A DNA stretch of 64,000 bases from positions 18,435 to 82,434 of the forward strand of contig JAGFZV010000007.1 in the NCBI GenBank assembly GCA_017889545.1. Direction: 5' to 3'. Below, piece after piece: positions 18,238 through 27,740 of the stretch (positions are counted from its first letter, which is position 1; each line of letters opens with the position of its first letter). Below the pieces are notes generated by a model, which worked only from the letters and a program-made list of their open reading frames with translations, was not told the DNA's origin and did no database searches. This DNA comes from Bacillota bacterium (GTDB lineage: Bacteria; Bacillota; Negativicutes; CTSoil-072). A program made the position numbers and the translations under genes.

Positions 18238-20865
18238 TTACTTTGTTTGGGCCCAATTTTTTCCCATCTTGACATCCACGGTTAATTTAACAGCCAAAGT
18301 AACCGCCTTTTCCATCGCTTCCCGGACCAAGTCAGCCGTAATCTCTTCTTCCGTTTCGGCAATTTCCAGCACCAATTCGTCATGCACCTGCAATAATACG
18401 CGACTTTGCAGGCGATGCGCGGCTAATGCCTTGGAAACATCAATCATAGCCTTTTTGATAATATCGGCCGCCGACCCCTGTACCGGCGTATTCATTGCCG
18501 TCCGTTCCGCAAAAGATCGCTGGCTGAAGTTACTGCTGTGAATATCAGGCAAATACCGGCGACGGCCAAAAAGGGTCGTAACGTAACCCAAACGCCGCGC
18601 TTCGGCGATCATGCGGTCCATATAGGCCTTAACGCCGCCATAACGGGAAAAATAAAGTTCTATGTATTGCCCGGCCTCTTTACGGCTTACACCGGTATTG
18701 CGGGCAAGACCATAATCACTAATTCCATAAATAATACCAAAATTTACCGCTTTGGCCCGTGAACGCATCTCGGAAGTAACGTCTTGTAATGGCACGCCAA
18801 AAACCTCAGAGGCCGTACGAGCATGGATATCCTGATTGCTGCGAAATGCATCGAGCAAACCGGCATCACCGGATAAATGAGCCAAAATCCGCAATTCAAT
18901 TTGCGAATAATCCGCAGCCATCATAGATTTCCACTGTTTGCCCGGAATAAACAGTTCTCTGATCCTGCGGCCAATTTCTGTCCGTACAGGAATATTCTGC
19001 AGATTGGGTTCAGAACTGCTAAGCCTTCCAGTCGTAGTAACCGCTTGATTAAAGCTTGTATGGATCCGGCCTGTGCCCGGATTAATCAAAGCGGGCATGG
19101 TATCCAAATACGTTGATTTCAGTTTGATCAACAACCGGTATTCCTGCAGTTGATCGATCAGCGGATGCAATCCGGTAAGCTTATCCAAAACCTCGGCATC
19201 TGTAGAATAACCGGTTTTTGTTTTTTTCATCACCGGCAGCTTCAATTTATCAAATAGGATCATTCCCAATTGTTTCGGTGAATTAACATTAAATTCTTCG
19301 CCGGCAAGTTGATAAATGGTTTTCAGCAGCGAATCAACCAGAAGCGATAGGTCTGCAGTCATCGTTTTCAAATGTTCTGCATCCACCTGTATTCCGGCCA
19401 TTTCCATATTGGAAAGAACGGATGCAAGCGGTAATTCCACTTCATAGTATAACTTATCCAGTCCATCCTCAGCAAGTTTAGCGGCAAAAACCGGATAAAG
19501 AGCACGAATATATCCTGCTTGAGCGGCAAGATCAACGTCCTTCTGTCCAGCGGAATTCGCCAGTGAAGCGGTTCCCTCCAGATACAGTTTTGCCAACTCT
19601 TCCAATGAATAGGTTGGAGAAGCGGAATTTAACAGATACGCGGCAAGCAGAATATCAAAAAGCGGCCCGGAAAGTTCTATCCCCGATGCACGGCACGCAT
19701 TCCAGAAGTCTTTTGTGTTATAGGTTATCTTTTGAATATCGGGGTCAGACAATAACTGGGCAAATTCCGTCCAACCTTCGGTCTTTGCGTCAATCAAAAC
19801 CGCTTCTCCATCAAAAGAAGCAACAAGTCCTTTCACTTGGCTGTCCGGTACTCGGCCAGTTACGACAGGTAAAAAAACAAAACTACCGGATTTTCGAATC
19901 GCTGCAGCAATTTTCCGTGCCGACTGTATATTGTCAACTTCCTGGACCGGTTTTGCCAACGGAATCTCGGTCAGAGAAACCTCGTTTTTCTTTTCTTTCT
20001 GGATAAGTTCCGGCAAATTGGCCAATAGCCTGCGAAACTGAAATTTCGTAAAAGCTTCATGAACCTTGTCGTAATCCGGTCGAACCAAAAAATCGTCCCA
20101 CTGAAAAGAGATGGGCATATCACAGATAATCGTCGCTAATTTTTTCGACAACCTTGCCAAATCGGCATGTTTTCGCAGGTTTTCCCGCAATTTATCCCCT
20201 GTAACAGCGTCAAGTTGATCCAAAATGTTTTCTACCGTGCCAAACTCGTTGAGAAGCTTGACAGCGGTTTTTTCGCCTATCCCCGGCACTCCCGGTATAT
20301 TATCCGACTTATCGCCCGTCAGTCCTTTCAGATCGACAACCCGCTCCGGTTCAATGCCATATTTTTCTTTCACTGCCTGGCTGTCCATTTCATCCATGTC
20401 AGTGATGCCTTTTTTTGTCAACATGATTTTTGTATGCGGGCCAATAAGCTGCAATACATCCCTGTCGCCGGTTACAATCACAGCGTCATAGCCGTCCGCG
20501 ACTGCTTTGGCCGCAAGTGTGCCGATAATGTCGTCTCCTTCAAAACCGGCTTGGGCAATCGTTTTGATTCCAAAAGCATCCAAAATTTCCTGTACCAAAG
20601 GAAATTGTTCGCTCAATTCAGACGGCGTATTGGGCCGATGCATTTTGTACGCTTCGTACAGTTCATTGCGGAATGTTTCTTTCCCTTTATCAAAAGCGAC
20701 GGCAACTGCTCCAGGCTTTCGCTCAGCCAATAACTTCAGCAGCATCGTGGTAAAACCATAAACGGCATTCGTATGCCGTCCAGCGGCTGTCATACTCATC
20801 GGCAAAGCGTAAAACGCCCGGTGAACCAGGCTGCTGCCGTCAATAATTACAATTTCTCGTGTCAT
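18238..20865 (-). CDS. polA: DNA polymerase I
   Basis: Repair and Okazaki-fragment polymerase of about 875 residues. The N-terminal 5'-3' exonuclease domain (residues 1-290) has IIDGSSLVHRAFYALP and the helix-hairpin-helix GVPGIGEKTAVKLL. The central 3'-5' exonuclease-like domain (about 310-470) lacks the acidic metal ligands: FVFLPVV stands where Asp-x-Glu is expected, so proofreading is probably absent, as in Bacillus-type Pol I. The polymerase domain has AADYSQIELRILAHLSGD, RSRAKAVNFGIIYG and LLQVHDELVLE. The start is ATG at 20865 after GAGGTGG. Confidence 0.96.
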   Translation of the reverse strand: MTREIVIIDGSSLVHRAFYALPMSMTAAGRHTNAVYGFTTMLLKLLAERKPGAVAVAFDKGKETFRNELYEAYKMHRPNTPSELSEQFPLVQEILDAFGIKTIAQAGFEGDDIIGTLAAKAVADGYDAVIVTGDRDVLQLIGPHTKIMLTKKGITDMDEMDSQAVKEKYGIEPERVVDLKGLTGDKSDNIPGVPGIGEKTAVKLLNEFGTVENILDQLDAVTGDKLRENLRKHADLARLSKKLATIICDMPISFQWDDFLVRPDYDKVHEAFTKFQFRRLLANLPELIQKEKKNEVSLTEIPLAKPVQEVDNIQSARKIAAAIRKSGSFVFLPVVTGRVPDSQVKGLVASFDGEAVLIDAKTEGWTEFAQLLSDPDIQKITYNTKDFWNACRASGIELSGPLFDILLAAYLLNSASPTYSLEELAKLYLEGTASLANSAGQKDVDLAAQAGYIRALYPVFAAKLAEDGLDKLYYEVELPLASVLSNMEMAGIQVDAEHLKTMTADLSLLVDSLLKTIYQLAGEEFNVNSPKQLGMILFDKLKLPVMKKTKTGYSTDAEVLDKLTGLHPLIDQLQEYRLLIKLKSTYLDTMPALINPGTGRIHTSFNQAVTTTGRLSSSEPNLQNIPVRTEIGRRIRELFIPGKQWKSMMAADYSQIELRILAHLSGDAGLLDAFRSNQDIHARTASEVFGVPLQDVTSEMRSRAKAVNFGIIYGISDYGLARNTGVSRKEAGQYIELYFSRYGGVKAYMDRMIAEARRLGYVTTLFGRRRYLPDIHSSNFSQRSFAERTAMNTPVQGSAADIIKKAMIDVSKALAAHRLQSRVLLQVHDELVLEIAETEEEITADLVREAMEKAVTLAVKLTVDVKMGKNWAQTK

Positions 20866-20912
20866 AAACACACCACCTCATTTGGCTCTCCTTACTGATT
20901 GTAACCTATTTA

Positions 20913-20940
20913 CAGACCAGATGCAAAAGCATCTGGTCTG
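20913..20940. repeat. Perfect inverted repeat upstream of polA
   Basis: CAGACCAGATGC and its exact complement flank a 4-base loop, about 50 nt before polA. T-runs on either side are weak (TTCTT on plus), so it may be a transcription stop or a leader hairpin; its role is not decided by sequence. Confidence 0.5.
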
Positions 20941-20963
20941 TTCTTGAACCTTTGCCTTTCATT

Positions 20964-20999
20964 AAAAAGCCGTGTAGAAAATGCTAGTTTCTACACGGC
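20964..20999 (-). terminator. Terminator after the small membrane gene
   Basis: On the minus strand GCCGTGTAGAAA pairs with TTTCTACACGGC, followed by TTTTT. It lies 20 nt past the stop of the gene at 21019-21360. Confidence 0.85.
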
Positions 21000-21018
21000 C
21001 TCGTTTAAAATATTAATT

Positions 21019-21360
21019 TTATTTGTGCCACCGATGGCGGACTTTTTGCTTTTTCTGAGCGGTAAAAGGTGTATTGAAATGCCCTTTGAAAAGAACCCAA
21101 ACAATGATCACCAGCAATATCAGATTTCCTACACCGCCTGAAATAATTCCCACATCAACAAGAATGCTGACACCAGTCAACCCGGCAAGAAATTTCATGG
21201 ATTTCTTCAGATCTACATAGGGATATTGATGAAGAATAAGATAACAGACGCCAAGAGTAGTTAAGTCGATTACCACCCAAACAAACTCATTAGCCATCGC
21301 ATATTTCAGTATCCCGCCTACCAGCAAAACTCCGAATATTTTCAGCCAAATCTGGTTCAT
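21019..21360 (-). CDS. Small membrane protein of unknown function
   Basis: 113 residues with three to four hydrophobic stretches (IFGVLLVGGILKYAMA, VWVVIDLTTLGVCYLIL, GLTGVSILVDVGIISG, LILLVIIVWVLF) and a basic C-terminal tail ending KKQKVRHRWHK, so a small integral membrane protein with the tail probably in the cytoplasm. I do not recognise the family. ATG at 21360 has AAGGAG about 12 bases upstream. It follows metF by 35 nt and is probably co-transcribed with it, ending in its own terminator. Confidence 0.72.
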   Translation of the reverse strand: MNQIWLKIFGVLLVGGILKYAMANEFVWVVIDLTTLGVCYLILHQYPYVDLKKSMKFLAGLTGVSILVDVGIISGGVGNLILLVIIVWVLFKGHFNTPFTAQKKQKVRHRWHK

Positions 21361-21395
21361 ATCTCAAACACGCTCCTTCATGCACCAAGCTTTCT

Positions 21396-22262
21396 TTAAC
21401 GTAAGCCAGTGTGCTGCAAAATTGTTTTTGTCTGAGCTGCCTTGTTCATTGTATATAAATGGATCCCATTCACCCGATGGGCCATTAGAGCATCAATTTG
21501 TTTACACGCATATTCAATGCCCGCTTTTTCCATGTCTGCTGCACAATTCCCATACCGGTCCATGATCTTTTGTAATCCGGCGGGGATCGCAGCACTGCAC
21601 AGACTCGTTATCCGTTTTACCTGCGCCGCATTCAAAACAGGCATGATGCCAATATGTATCGGACAAATGATCCCGATCTTCCGGATTTTCTCTTCAAAAG
21701 CATAATATTTATCGTTGTCAAAAAACAATTGCGTGACAAGAAAGTCAACGCCACGGTCCACCTTGAATTTGAGGTTTTGAATATCCTCCGCCATTGCAGC
21801 GCATTCCGGATGTCCCTCAGGATATGCCGCCGCAGCAATACAAAATTGACCTCTTTTATTAATCTCTTCAATTAAATCACTGGCATGGGAATAGCCATTC
21901 GCTGCCGGAGTAAATTCAGTTTCACCCTGGGGAGGGTCTCCGCGCAAAGCCAAAATATTTTCAATGCCATTTTCCGCGAGTTGATCCACTAAGGCTTCCA
22001 TTTCCTTGTGGGACGATCCTACACAAGTCAAATGCGCCAACGTTTCAATCTTAAAATCGTTTTTTATTCTTGCAGCAATTTCAATGGACCGGGCTGCATT
22101 CCCTCCGCCGGCGCCATAGGTTACACTAATAAAATCCGGCTTCAATTCCTTCAGATCCGTCAGCGTTTCGAACACGGTTTCCAATGGATATGTGGGTTTA
22201 GGAGGAAATATTTCGCAAGATACAACGAATTTTCCCTGTTCAAAGCAATCACAAATTTTCAC
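21396..22262 (-). CDS. metF: 5,10-methylenetetrahydrofolate reductase
   Basis: Reduces methylene-THF to methyl-THF for methionine synthesis or one-carbon metabolism. The protein of about 288 residues has FVVSCEIFPPKPT (catalytic Glu), FISVTYGAGGG, ETLAHLTCVG, ILALRGDPP and DFLVTQLFFDN, all standard for MetF. I prefer the GTG at 22262, eight bases after AAGGTGG; an ATG at 22274 overlaps the end of that ribosome site. No metal-cluster partner metV or acetyl-CoA pathway gene is adjacent. Confidence 0.93.
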   Translation of the reverse strand: MKICDCFEQGKFVVSCEIFPPKPTYPLETVFETLTDLKELKPDFISVTYGAGGGNAARSIEIAARIKNDFKIETLAHLTCVGSSHKEMEALVDQLAENGIENILALRGDPPQGETEFTPAANGYSHASDLIEEINKRGQFCIAAAAYPEGHPECAAMAEDIQNLKFKVDRGVDFLVTQLFFDNDKYYAFEEKIRKIGIICPIHIGIMPVLNAAQVKRITSLCSAAIPAGLQKIMDRYGNCAADMEKAGIEYACKQIDALMAHRVNGIHLYTMNKAAQTKTILQHTGLR

Positions 22263-22455
22263 TACTACATCCACCTTAGCAAAAAGTTATCCATATTCTT
22301 TCTGTACACAGCATAGATATGTATTATTATATATTCTTTATCCAGACTCACAATTCCTGTAGTGAATCTTTTCAATTCCATAGCATTTTCCGTGCAAAAT
22401 ATATGGACGGTATGTAAATTTGCAATTTTCCTTCAGTCTAAAAACAATCGTGTTC

Positions 22456-22484
22456 TTGACAAACAATGTGATGTAAAATAATAT
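22456..22484 (+). promoter_or_regulatory. Promoter of the MarR-family regulator
   Basis: TTGACA (22456-22461) and TAATAT (22479-22484) are separated by exactly 17 bases. The operator palindrome begins inside the -10 box, so a bound repressor would block polymerase. Confidence 0.8.
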
Positions 22485-22500
22485 ATGTATATACATATAT
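22481..22500. promoter_or_regulatory. Operator palindrome 1 (likely MarR autoregulation site)
   Basis: A perfect 20-bp palindrome with core TGTATATACA, overlapping the -10 box and ending 18 nt before the marR start. The same 10-bp core recurs in the palindrome at 22968-22987. Confidence 0.75.
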
Positions 22501-22517
22501 CGATTGGAGTGCACATC

Positions 22518-22955
22518 ATGTCTTGTTCTGATCTCTCTGGCGCGCGTCGCTGTGCTTGCGGCAATTTAAGAAGAACGACCCGATCGATTACGCAATTCTA
22601 TGATCAATTTCTTCTGAAAAGCGGATTGCGAAGTCCGCAATTTTCGTTACTCTTAAACATTTCCCTGAATGAAAATATTTCAGTCGGAGAACTTGGATCT
22701 ATACTGCTCATGGATCAGACCACAGTGACGCGTAACATCGAAATGTTAAAAAAGAATGGTTACGTTACGATCATAAAAGATCCTGCCGATGCCAGGAGAA
22801 AGACCATTTCGATAACCGAAAGCGGAGCCGATAAACTTGCAGAATCCATGCCGCTTTGGGAGCAAGCTCAATCACAAATCGAAAAGGGCCTCGGCACCGA
22901 GAGATACCGCGACTTTTTGAAGACATTAAAGGACATCACCCAATTAGTTCAGTAA
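22518..22955 (+). CDS. MarR-family transcriptional regulator with an N-terminal Cys cluster
   Basis: A winged-helix dimeric repressor of about 145 residues. The helix-turn-helix region is SVGELGSILLMDQTTVTRNIEML and the wing is KDPADARRKTISITESG, which fits MarR. The N-terminus carries three Cys in 14 residues (MSCSDLSGARRCACG), hinting at redox or metal sensing; this is an inference. I chose ATG at 22518 after TGGAGTG rather than the upstream frame start at 22485, which lies inside the operator. It probably represses itself and the iron-sulfur gene downstream. Confidence 0.88.
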   Translation: MSCSDLSGARRCACGNLRRTTRSITQFYDQFLLKSGLRSPQFSLLLNISLNENISVGELGSILLMDQTTVTRNIEMLKKNGYVTIIKDPADARRKTISITESGADKLAESMPLWEQAQSQIEKGLGTERYRDFLKTLKDITQLVQ

Positions 22956-22967
22956 TTTTTAGCACTT

Positions 22968-22987
22968 TACATGTATATACATGTAAT
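22968..22987. promoter_or_regulatory. Operator palindrome 2 upstream of the QueG-like gene
   Basis: A perfect 20-bp palindrome, TTACATGTAT followed by its complement, with the same TGTATATACA core as operator 1. It is 13 nt after the marR stop and 80 nt before the QueG-like start, so the regulator probably controls both genes. Confidence 0.75.
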
Positions 22988-23067
22988 TAAAAAGATTTTA
23001 CTGCACTTTCACTTCATTTCACTAGTATTTGCCAAAACAGGCGAACAAAATATGAGGAGGAACGGCT

Positions 23068-23835
23068 TTGAGTAAGGAAAAGATTAGAAAGTATATCCTG
23101 GATTTGGGCGTCGATGATGTAGGTTTTGCTAAAGTGGAGGATTATCATAGCCCGAAATCGTATGAGATCGAAAGATTTTTGCCGGGGGCCAAAACGATCA
23201 TTTCCCTGGTTTTCCGGGAACTGGACACTTGCGAAAGTCCCAGCGTCACCATCGCCATGAATGGCCGGCTGGACATGAATTACTTTCAGCGGTCCTGCAA
23301 CTACCAGATCAATCGTTTCCTGACACGTGAATTTCAGGCCAAAGTGGTGAATATGCCCTACTCTTCCCCTATGGAACTGCATAAGGACAGAATGGCAGTT
23401 GCCGATTTTTCCCATCGTCATGCGGCGGTTGCTGCAGGCCTAGGAACATTTGGCCGGCATAACCTGGTCATCCATCCACGCTTCGGAACACGGATCGGCT
23501 TAACCGCCTTCGTTACCGATCTTGAGTTGGAACCGGATGAGAAAATAAATCAGGACCTCTGCATTCATTGCGATCTGTGTGTCAAAAACTGTCCCGGAGG
23601 AGCGCTTGATGAGGCTGGCAAAACAAACATTGCTAAATGCATAAAGCACTCGCAGCCCTATGGATTGCGTACGAACATCGGCTTTTGGCAACAGTTTGCC
23701 GATAGTCGGCCGGAAGAGCAGAAGCAGATGTTCACCGATGAAAAATACTGGCGCTTGCAGCAGGCTCATTCGATTGGAATGCAATATTACTGCTTTAACT
23801 GCATGAAATCTTGCCCGGTAGGATTAAACACTTAG
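23068..23835 (+). CDS. QueG-like iron-sulfur protein (epoxyqueuosine reductase family relative)
   Basis: A 255-residue cytosolic protein related to epoxyqueuosine reductases and other 4Fe-4S corrinoid-type reductases. It has HAAVAAGLGTFGRHNLVIHP followed by GTRIGLTAFVTD, the QueG-type cofactor region. Two 4Fe-4S motifs follow: CIHCDLCVKNCPGGAL near residue 170 and CFNCMKSCPVG at the C-terminus. It lacks the C-terminal HEAT repeats of true QueG, so tRNA modification is not assured and a different substrate is likely. The start is TTG at 23068 after GAGGAGGAAC. Control by the adjacent MarR regulator is suggested by the shared operator. Confidence 0.82.
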   Translation: MSKEKIRKYILDLGVDDVGFAKVEDYHSPKSYEIERFLPGAKTIISLVFRELDTCESPSVTIAMNGRLDMNYFQRSCNYQINRFLTREFQAKVVNMPYSSPMELHKDRMAVADFSHRHAAVAAGLGTFGRHNLVIHPRFGTRIGLTAFVTDLELEPDEKINQDLCIHCDLCVKNCPGGALDEAGKTNIAKCIKHSQPYGLRTNIGFWQQFADSRPEEQKQMFTDEKYWRLQQAHSIGMQYYCFNCMKSCPVGLNT

Positions 23836-23911
23836 CGAACAGCCTTATTGCCGTGCAGAACCGATATCGAAATATTGAGCTGTGAGTAAAGCCGAAGAAG
23901 GACATAACAAT

Positions 23912-24055
23912 ATGGACTTTCAGGAAAATAATCATAATATTAATCTTGATGATTCGATCCTTGCATTCAAGCTAAGCCAAACTTTTTGGCCTCTTGAATG
24001 CGAATTGGTCGCGCACTTAGGAATAGATAAGAGCAGAATATCAGAAGCCATCTAA
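23912..24055 (+). CDS. Possible small ORF, unknown
   Basis: An ATG with AGAAGGA about ten bases upstream opens a 47-codon frame whose end (ELVAHLGIDKSRISEAI) resembles a helix-turn-helix. The frame stays open for a further 70 or so codons beyond its TAA, so it may be the start of a decayed gene. Coding is uncertain. It lies at the left edge of the defence island. Confidence 0.3.
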   Translation: MDFQENNHNINLDDSILAFKLSQTFWPLECELVAHLGIDKSRISEAI

Positions 24056-24184
24056 AATACTGCTCGCGCAAATTTTTTCTTTTTATGGAAACTGTTTATT
24101 AGGCAACGTTTACCAAACTTTTCTGTCTATTATCTGGGTCCAAAAAGCGGATATGAAACAGGTACTCAGAACCTAGTCCGTACT

Positions 24185-26635
24185 TCAATAAATTGGAATT
24201 CTTGTAAGAGCCCCTACTCGCTTAAGCCCATTTTTAAAACATTCGCTTTTTGCACTATTCAATAAAATATCGCGTAATATCTCCCAATATTCAAAACCTA
24301 CATCTTTTGAGATTCCTGAACAAATACTAAATGCCAATTCTTCCTCAAACTCGACCCATTTATCACTTAATATTACTTGAGTTCTAGCCGAATTTAAATC
24401 CAAATCTCTTTTTCCGCATATATCTATAACCAGTAACATTGGAAATGGCCAAGATAATTTTACTTGGTTCTTTTGCAACCTCCATGATGGCGTAACTATG
24501 CTAGCTGGCACTTCAACGCCATGCAATGAAAGCTTTGCTTTGGATTCAGCTAAGGATCTTGTATTTGAACTTTCCTCAATTTCCCCATCATCATTGATTG
24601 TTATGGATGTTGACTTTAATTCAAGTTCATTATCCTTTATGCTTATATGTTTGTCTAAATGGTAGGTTTCCCCTTCGATATCAATGTGCTTTGATGGCAT
24701 ATCCACCGTTTTAACTGGCATATTGCGCATTTCTAATATCGCAACAATTGCTGACCCAACAAAACCCGCAGATCTCTCATCAAGCTTTATCTCAATCTCT
24801 CGAATATTTTCATGCTCATCCCAAGAGTAATTTTTGAGAGACTCCGCAATATTTTTCTGAAAGCTGTTCTCATTCCATAATTGGGTTATATGTTCAGTCT
24901 TTATCAAAATTTTCAAAGGAGGATTTGGTATTACCGTCTCTACCGCTTTAATAAATTGTTCATCTGACATGTTTTCCCATGGGTTATTTTTTTTTCGCAG
25001 AATTAGTCTTGTGCTGGTGCCAGGTATTTTGCGATTTCCTTGCTTTATCCAAAAAATACTCTCCTGGCCTTCAACAATTATATTAAGCGGCGCACTAGAT
25101 TCATGAGGACCATAAACTCGGCGAGTATCGACTATAAGAGTATCGGATATCATAAAGCACGACAAGATACCAATACCGAATCTCGATGTTGGAGTGAAAT
25201 CGGCATTACTCTCCGATTTTAGATCATAAAATTCGCTCGATACATAGAAAGAAGAACCTATTCTTGTATAATAGTTATCGACAATGTGTTGATCCATTCC
25301 ACTCCCATTATCAATAACTTCGAGAACGTATTCGCTGTTTTCCTTAAAATACCGGACTTCTATCTCAGGAGAGTATGTTGTATCCCATTTTTTCTCAAGT
25401 GCTTTTCTCAGCAAGCATGCATCGATGGAATTCTGCAATAATTCCCGAAGTGCCACTTCTGGATTGCCATATAGCTTAGTCCCCATTAGCAAATCGATAA
25501 CTTGAGCTTTGCTCAGGTTAAATTGGGTTTTTCTATATAAATACTGCGGATCTCCATTTATATTTTTCTTTGTTTCAATCTTTTCTCTATTAACTCTAAG
25601 AGGTAAATCAATAAGCATTTTTCGTTCTCGAATGCGCGGCTCCTTATTGAGCGTATACAGAACATTATTGCATATACTCAACTCATTATCTATCAAATCA
25701 CAGAATGAATGAATTGACGCTTCTATTGCCGGATGCACGCATTTCGCTTGAAAACAAATCTCTCTATTGTTTATTACCCACGCGTCAATTGACCGATGTT
25801 TATTCCACTCCTTGATTGACACAGGGTGTTTAACAGTCAAATTGGAAAATAGTACTGAAGGAGTTCTCTTTGCATCAAAATCCAAAATATCCGCCAACCT
25901 TAATACAATCGCTATAAACGGCAAACATGCAAAAGTTTCAGGCCCACATAGCAAATTATTATCCAAGTTGAGCAAAAAAACGGCATCTTCATTGTGGCTA
26001 AAACATATTTCTGCAAATTCAACTGTCAAATCTACATCTCTGTATTTTATCTTACCGTTCCAATCGTTTTCAATAATCTCTCTTGCTCTTAACGCATGAG
26101 TATTTCTAATATATTCGGAAATCAAATATGCCTTAAGCGTCTCGGAAGTTGCGTTTTCCCCCTCGGTGTCTAATACTTCTATTTGTTTAAGTTGCTCTGG
26201 TCTAGCAGCACAATGCCGCTTAAACCTTGTGTATTGTTCTACTGCCTCTTCATCAACAAATGCCGGCGTCTTATCCCAAATTCTTCTCCAATTTGCTACA
26301 TGCTCTCCGCTAGGCGCCATACCAATATCATGAAAAAACGCACTTAAAATCATCAACATCAATTCTGGCACTGTCAAACTATCAATGCAATCTTCAGGAA
26401 GAAGCGCTTCCATCAAGCCTAATACTCTGAACAGGTGCTCCCCATCGTGTAAAGTGAACTCTCCCATATGTTGGAGAACAATTTTAGTCCTATGATACGC
26501 ATAATAAGTGGCATCATCAACCAATGACAATGCGTGCGAACCTGACGGATCACTGCCACATTTTTCTTTTAACTTCAAATATATTTTGCTTTTTGCAAGG
26601 CGTACTTGAGTTTCGGCATGCCAGTCGTCGTTCAT
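24185..26635 (-). CDS. HD-domain and Hsp90-like (GHKL) ATPase fusion protein
   Basis: About 816 residues, cytosolic. The N-terminal part is an HD-type phosphohydrolase-like domain with LHDGEHLFRV near residue 65 and SAFFHDIGMAPSGEHV near 100. From about 385 comes an Hsp90/MutL-type GHKL ATP-binding domain. Its N-box is ALRELLQNSIDA, its G1 box VIDNGSGMD, and its G2-type motif FGIGILSCFM. The C-terminal 250 residues resemble the middle domain of Hsp90 proteins only loosely. Such HD-GHKL fusions are found near defence genes, so a role in phage or stress response is inferred. The start is ATG at 26635, after AAGAAGG. The codon use is A/T-rich compared with the flanking housekeeping genes. Confidence 0.8.
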   Translation of the reverse strand: MNDDWHAETQVRLAKSKIYLKLKEKCGSDPSGSHALSLVDDATYYAYHRTKIVLQHMGEFTLHDGEHLFRVLGLMEALLPEDCIDSLTVPELMLMILSAFFHDIGMAPSGEHVANWRRIWDKTPAFVDEEAVEQYTRFKRHCAARPEQLKQIEVLDTEGENATSETLKAYLISEYIRNTHALRAREIIENDWNGKIKYRDVDLTVEFAEICFSHNEDAVFLLNLDNNLLCGPETFACLPFIAIVLRLADILDFDAKRTPSVLFSNLTVKHPVSIKEWNKHRSIDAWVINNREICFQAKCVHPAIEASIHSFCDLIDNELSICNNVLYTLNKEPRIRERKMLIDLPLRVNREKIETKKNINGDPQYLYRKTQFNLSKAQVIDLLMGTKLYGNPEVALRELLQNSIDACLLRKALEKKWDTTYSPEIEVRYFKENSEYVLEVIDNGSGMDQHIVDNYYTRIGSSFYVSSEFYDLKSESNADFTPTSRFGIGILSCFMISDTLIVDTRRVYGPHESSAPLNIIVEGQESIFWIKQGNRKIPGTSTRLILRKKNNPWENMSDEQFIKAVETVIPNPPLKILIKTEHITQLWNENSFQKNIAESLKNYSWDEHENIREIEIKLDERSAGFVGSAIVAILEMRNMPVKTVDMPSKHIDIEGETYHLDKHISIKDNELELKSTSITINDDGEIEESSNTRSLAESKAKLSLHGVEVPASIVTPSWRLQKNQVKLSWPFPMLLVIDICGKRDLDLNSARTQVILSDKWVEFEEELAFSICSGISKDVGFEYWEILRDILLNSAKSECFKNGLKRVGALTRIPIY

Positions 26636-27002
26636 TTTATACCTTCTTTGCGTTTCAAATGCGATTTTCGCTTGAAATCGCACGTTGAAAACTAATTATT
26701 TTTATTGCAATGACAGTAAAAATGATCAAATTTTTACTGCAAAGGAATCCTGAAATATCTTTTCTAGCACACCTTTCCATTGGGGAGAAACTACTAAATT
26801 TTCTTGCCAATTATCATCTAAACTTTTGATACTACGGCCTTTATCCTGTATCTCTCAGTCACTAAAAAACCTCTCAAGCTCTCCGAAATTATTTCAAGTT
26901 TCTCATCACTTCTCTTCTGCCAGCATGTTGTTGCGATTAGGATTCGTCTTTTAGGTAGCGCACAGAATGTGTCGATACTAAAAGAGCTAATTTCCGAGCT
27001 CT

Positions 27003-27197
27003 TTATGAGCTTATTATGAGCTTTTTCCCTGGATAGCCCGGCACCACTTTCGTTCTTCGCCCAAAGCCATCCAGTTCGACTGATCCCAAGTGTTTCAGTT
27101 GCTCAAGGTCGCACCGAAGTGTTGGATCGGAAAAGTTGTCGTTCATTCCGGCCATAATCTCGCTTAATGAAATGGTCCTTGGCGACAGTACCCGCAA
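27003..27197 (-). pseudogene. Winged-helix C-terminal fragment of a lost protein
   Basis: The 64-codon frame includes SLSEIMAGMNDNFSDPTLR then DLEQLKHLGSVELDGFGRRT. This is the pattern of a C-terminal winged helix found in ATP-binding (AlbA_2-type) and Fic-type regulators. There is no ribosome site and no N-terminal part in frame, so it is a remnant. It may belong to the same lost gene as the fragment at 29470-29960. Confidence 0.5.
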
Positions 27198-27515
27198 GTT
27201 TCTGCGCTGCGCGGCGTCAAATTATGTTTCACCCGAATCGGTGGGTATAACCATTGATCAGGAAGCGTACGCCCATTGCGACTGCCTTCTCCAGAAATTT
27301 CGGTTCCGGATCCCACCTATAGAATTCAGCACTCTCTAATTCTTCGGCCTGTTTTCCACTATCTGCTGCAAGAAGACCCGCATCCGAAGCAAAGGATGGA
27401 TAAAATGACGTTAGCGGCGCAATGATGAAACCTACAGTACGATGACGCGTTCCCGGAAACGAATGTATTGAGGCTTGGGACAGCGGCGGTGGCGATAACG
27501 AGAGCGGCCCGAGAA

Positions 27516-27577
27516 CCGGGAGCGGAGAGACGCGCAGTGGATAGCAGCCCGGTCGCTGGAACGCGGATGGCGGCAGT
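27516..27577. repeat. Diverged direct repeat, copy B (after the reverse transcriptase)
   Basis: A GC-rich block that aligns with 29397-29459 in the same orientation: 48 of 63 aligned columns are identical, with one gap. Both copies also share GCACAGAAG a short distance upstream on the minus strand. It lies about 165 nt past the stop of the reverse-transcriptase gene. Confidence 0.6.
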
Positions 27578-27740
27578 TGTAATATAATTGTTTTGTCGCA
27601 ATACTTCTGTGCAATTCCTTTTCGTTGTGATGAAATGCAGGAATCAGGGACAAAGACCTTAACGAGGTCTTTTATAGCGAAAAATATTTTATACTATAGA
27701 AACGATTGTTACACAAAAAGGCATAAAAGTTCTATTGCCC

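Larger units (their letters stand above)
26640..27740. other. Gene-poor stretch with decayed coding fragments
   Basis: About 1.1 kb with no intact gene. On the minus strand it contains a winged-helix fragment (27003-27197). Another fragment at about 27228-27420 is open without a start codon and ends LINGYTHRFG. A GC-rich block near 27480-27600 is one copy of the diverged direct repeat. A small hairpin (AAAGACCT and AGGTCTTT) lies at about 27655-27675, just after the reverse-transcriptase gene. These look like remains of displaced genes. Confidence 0.55.
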
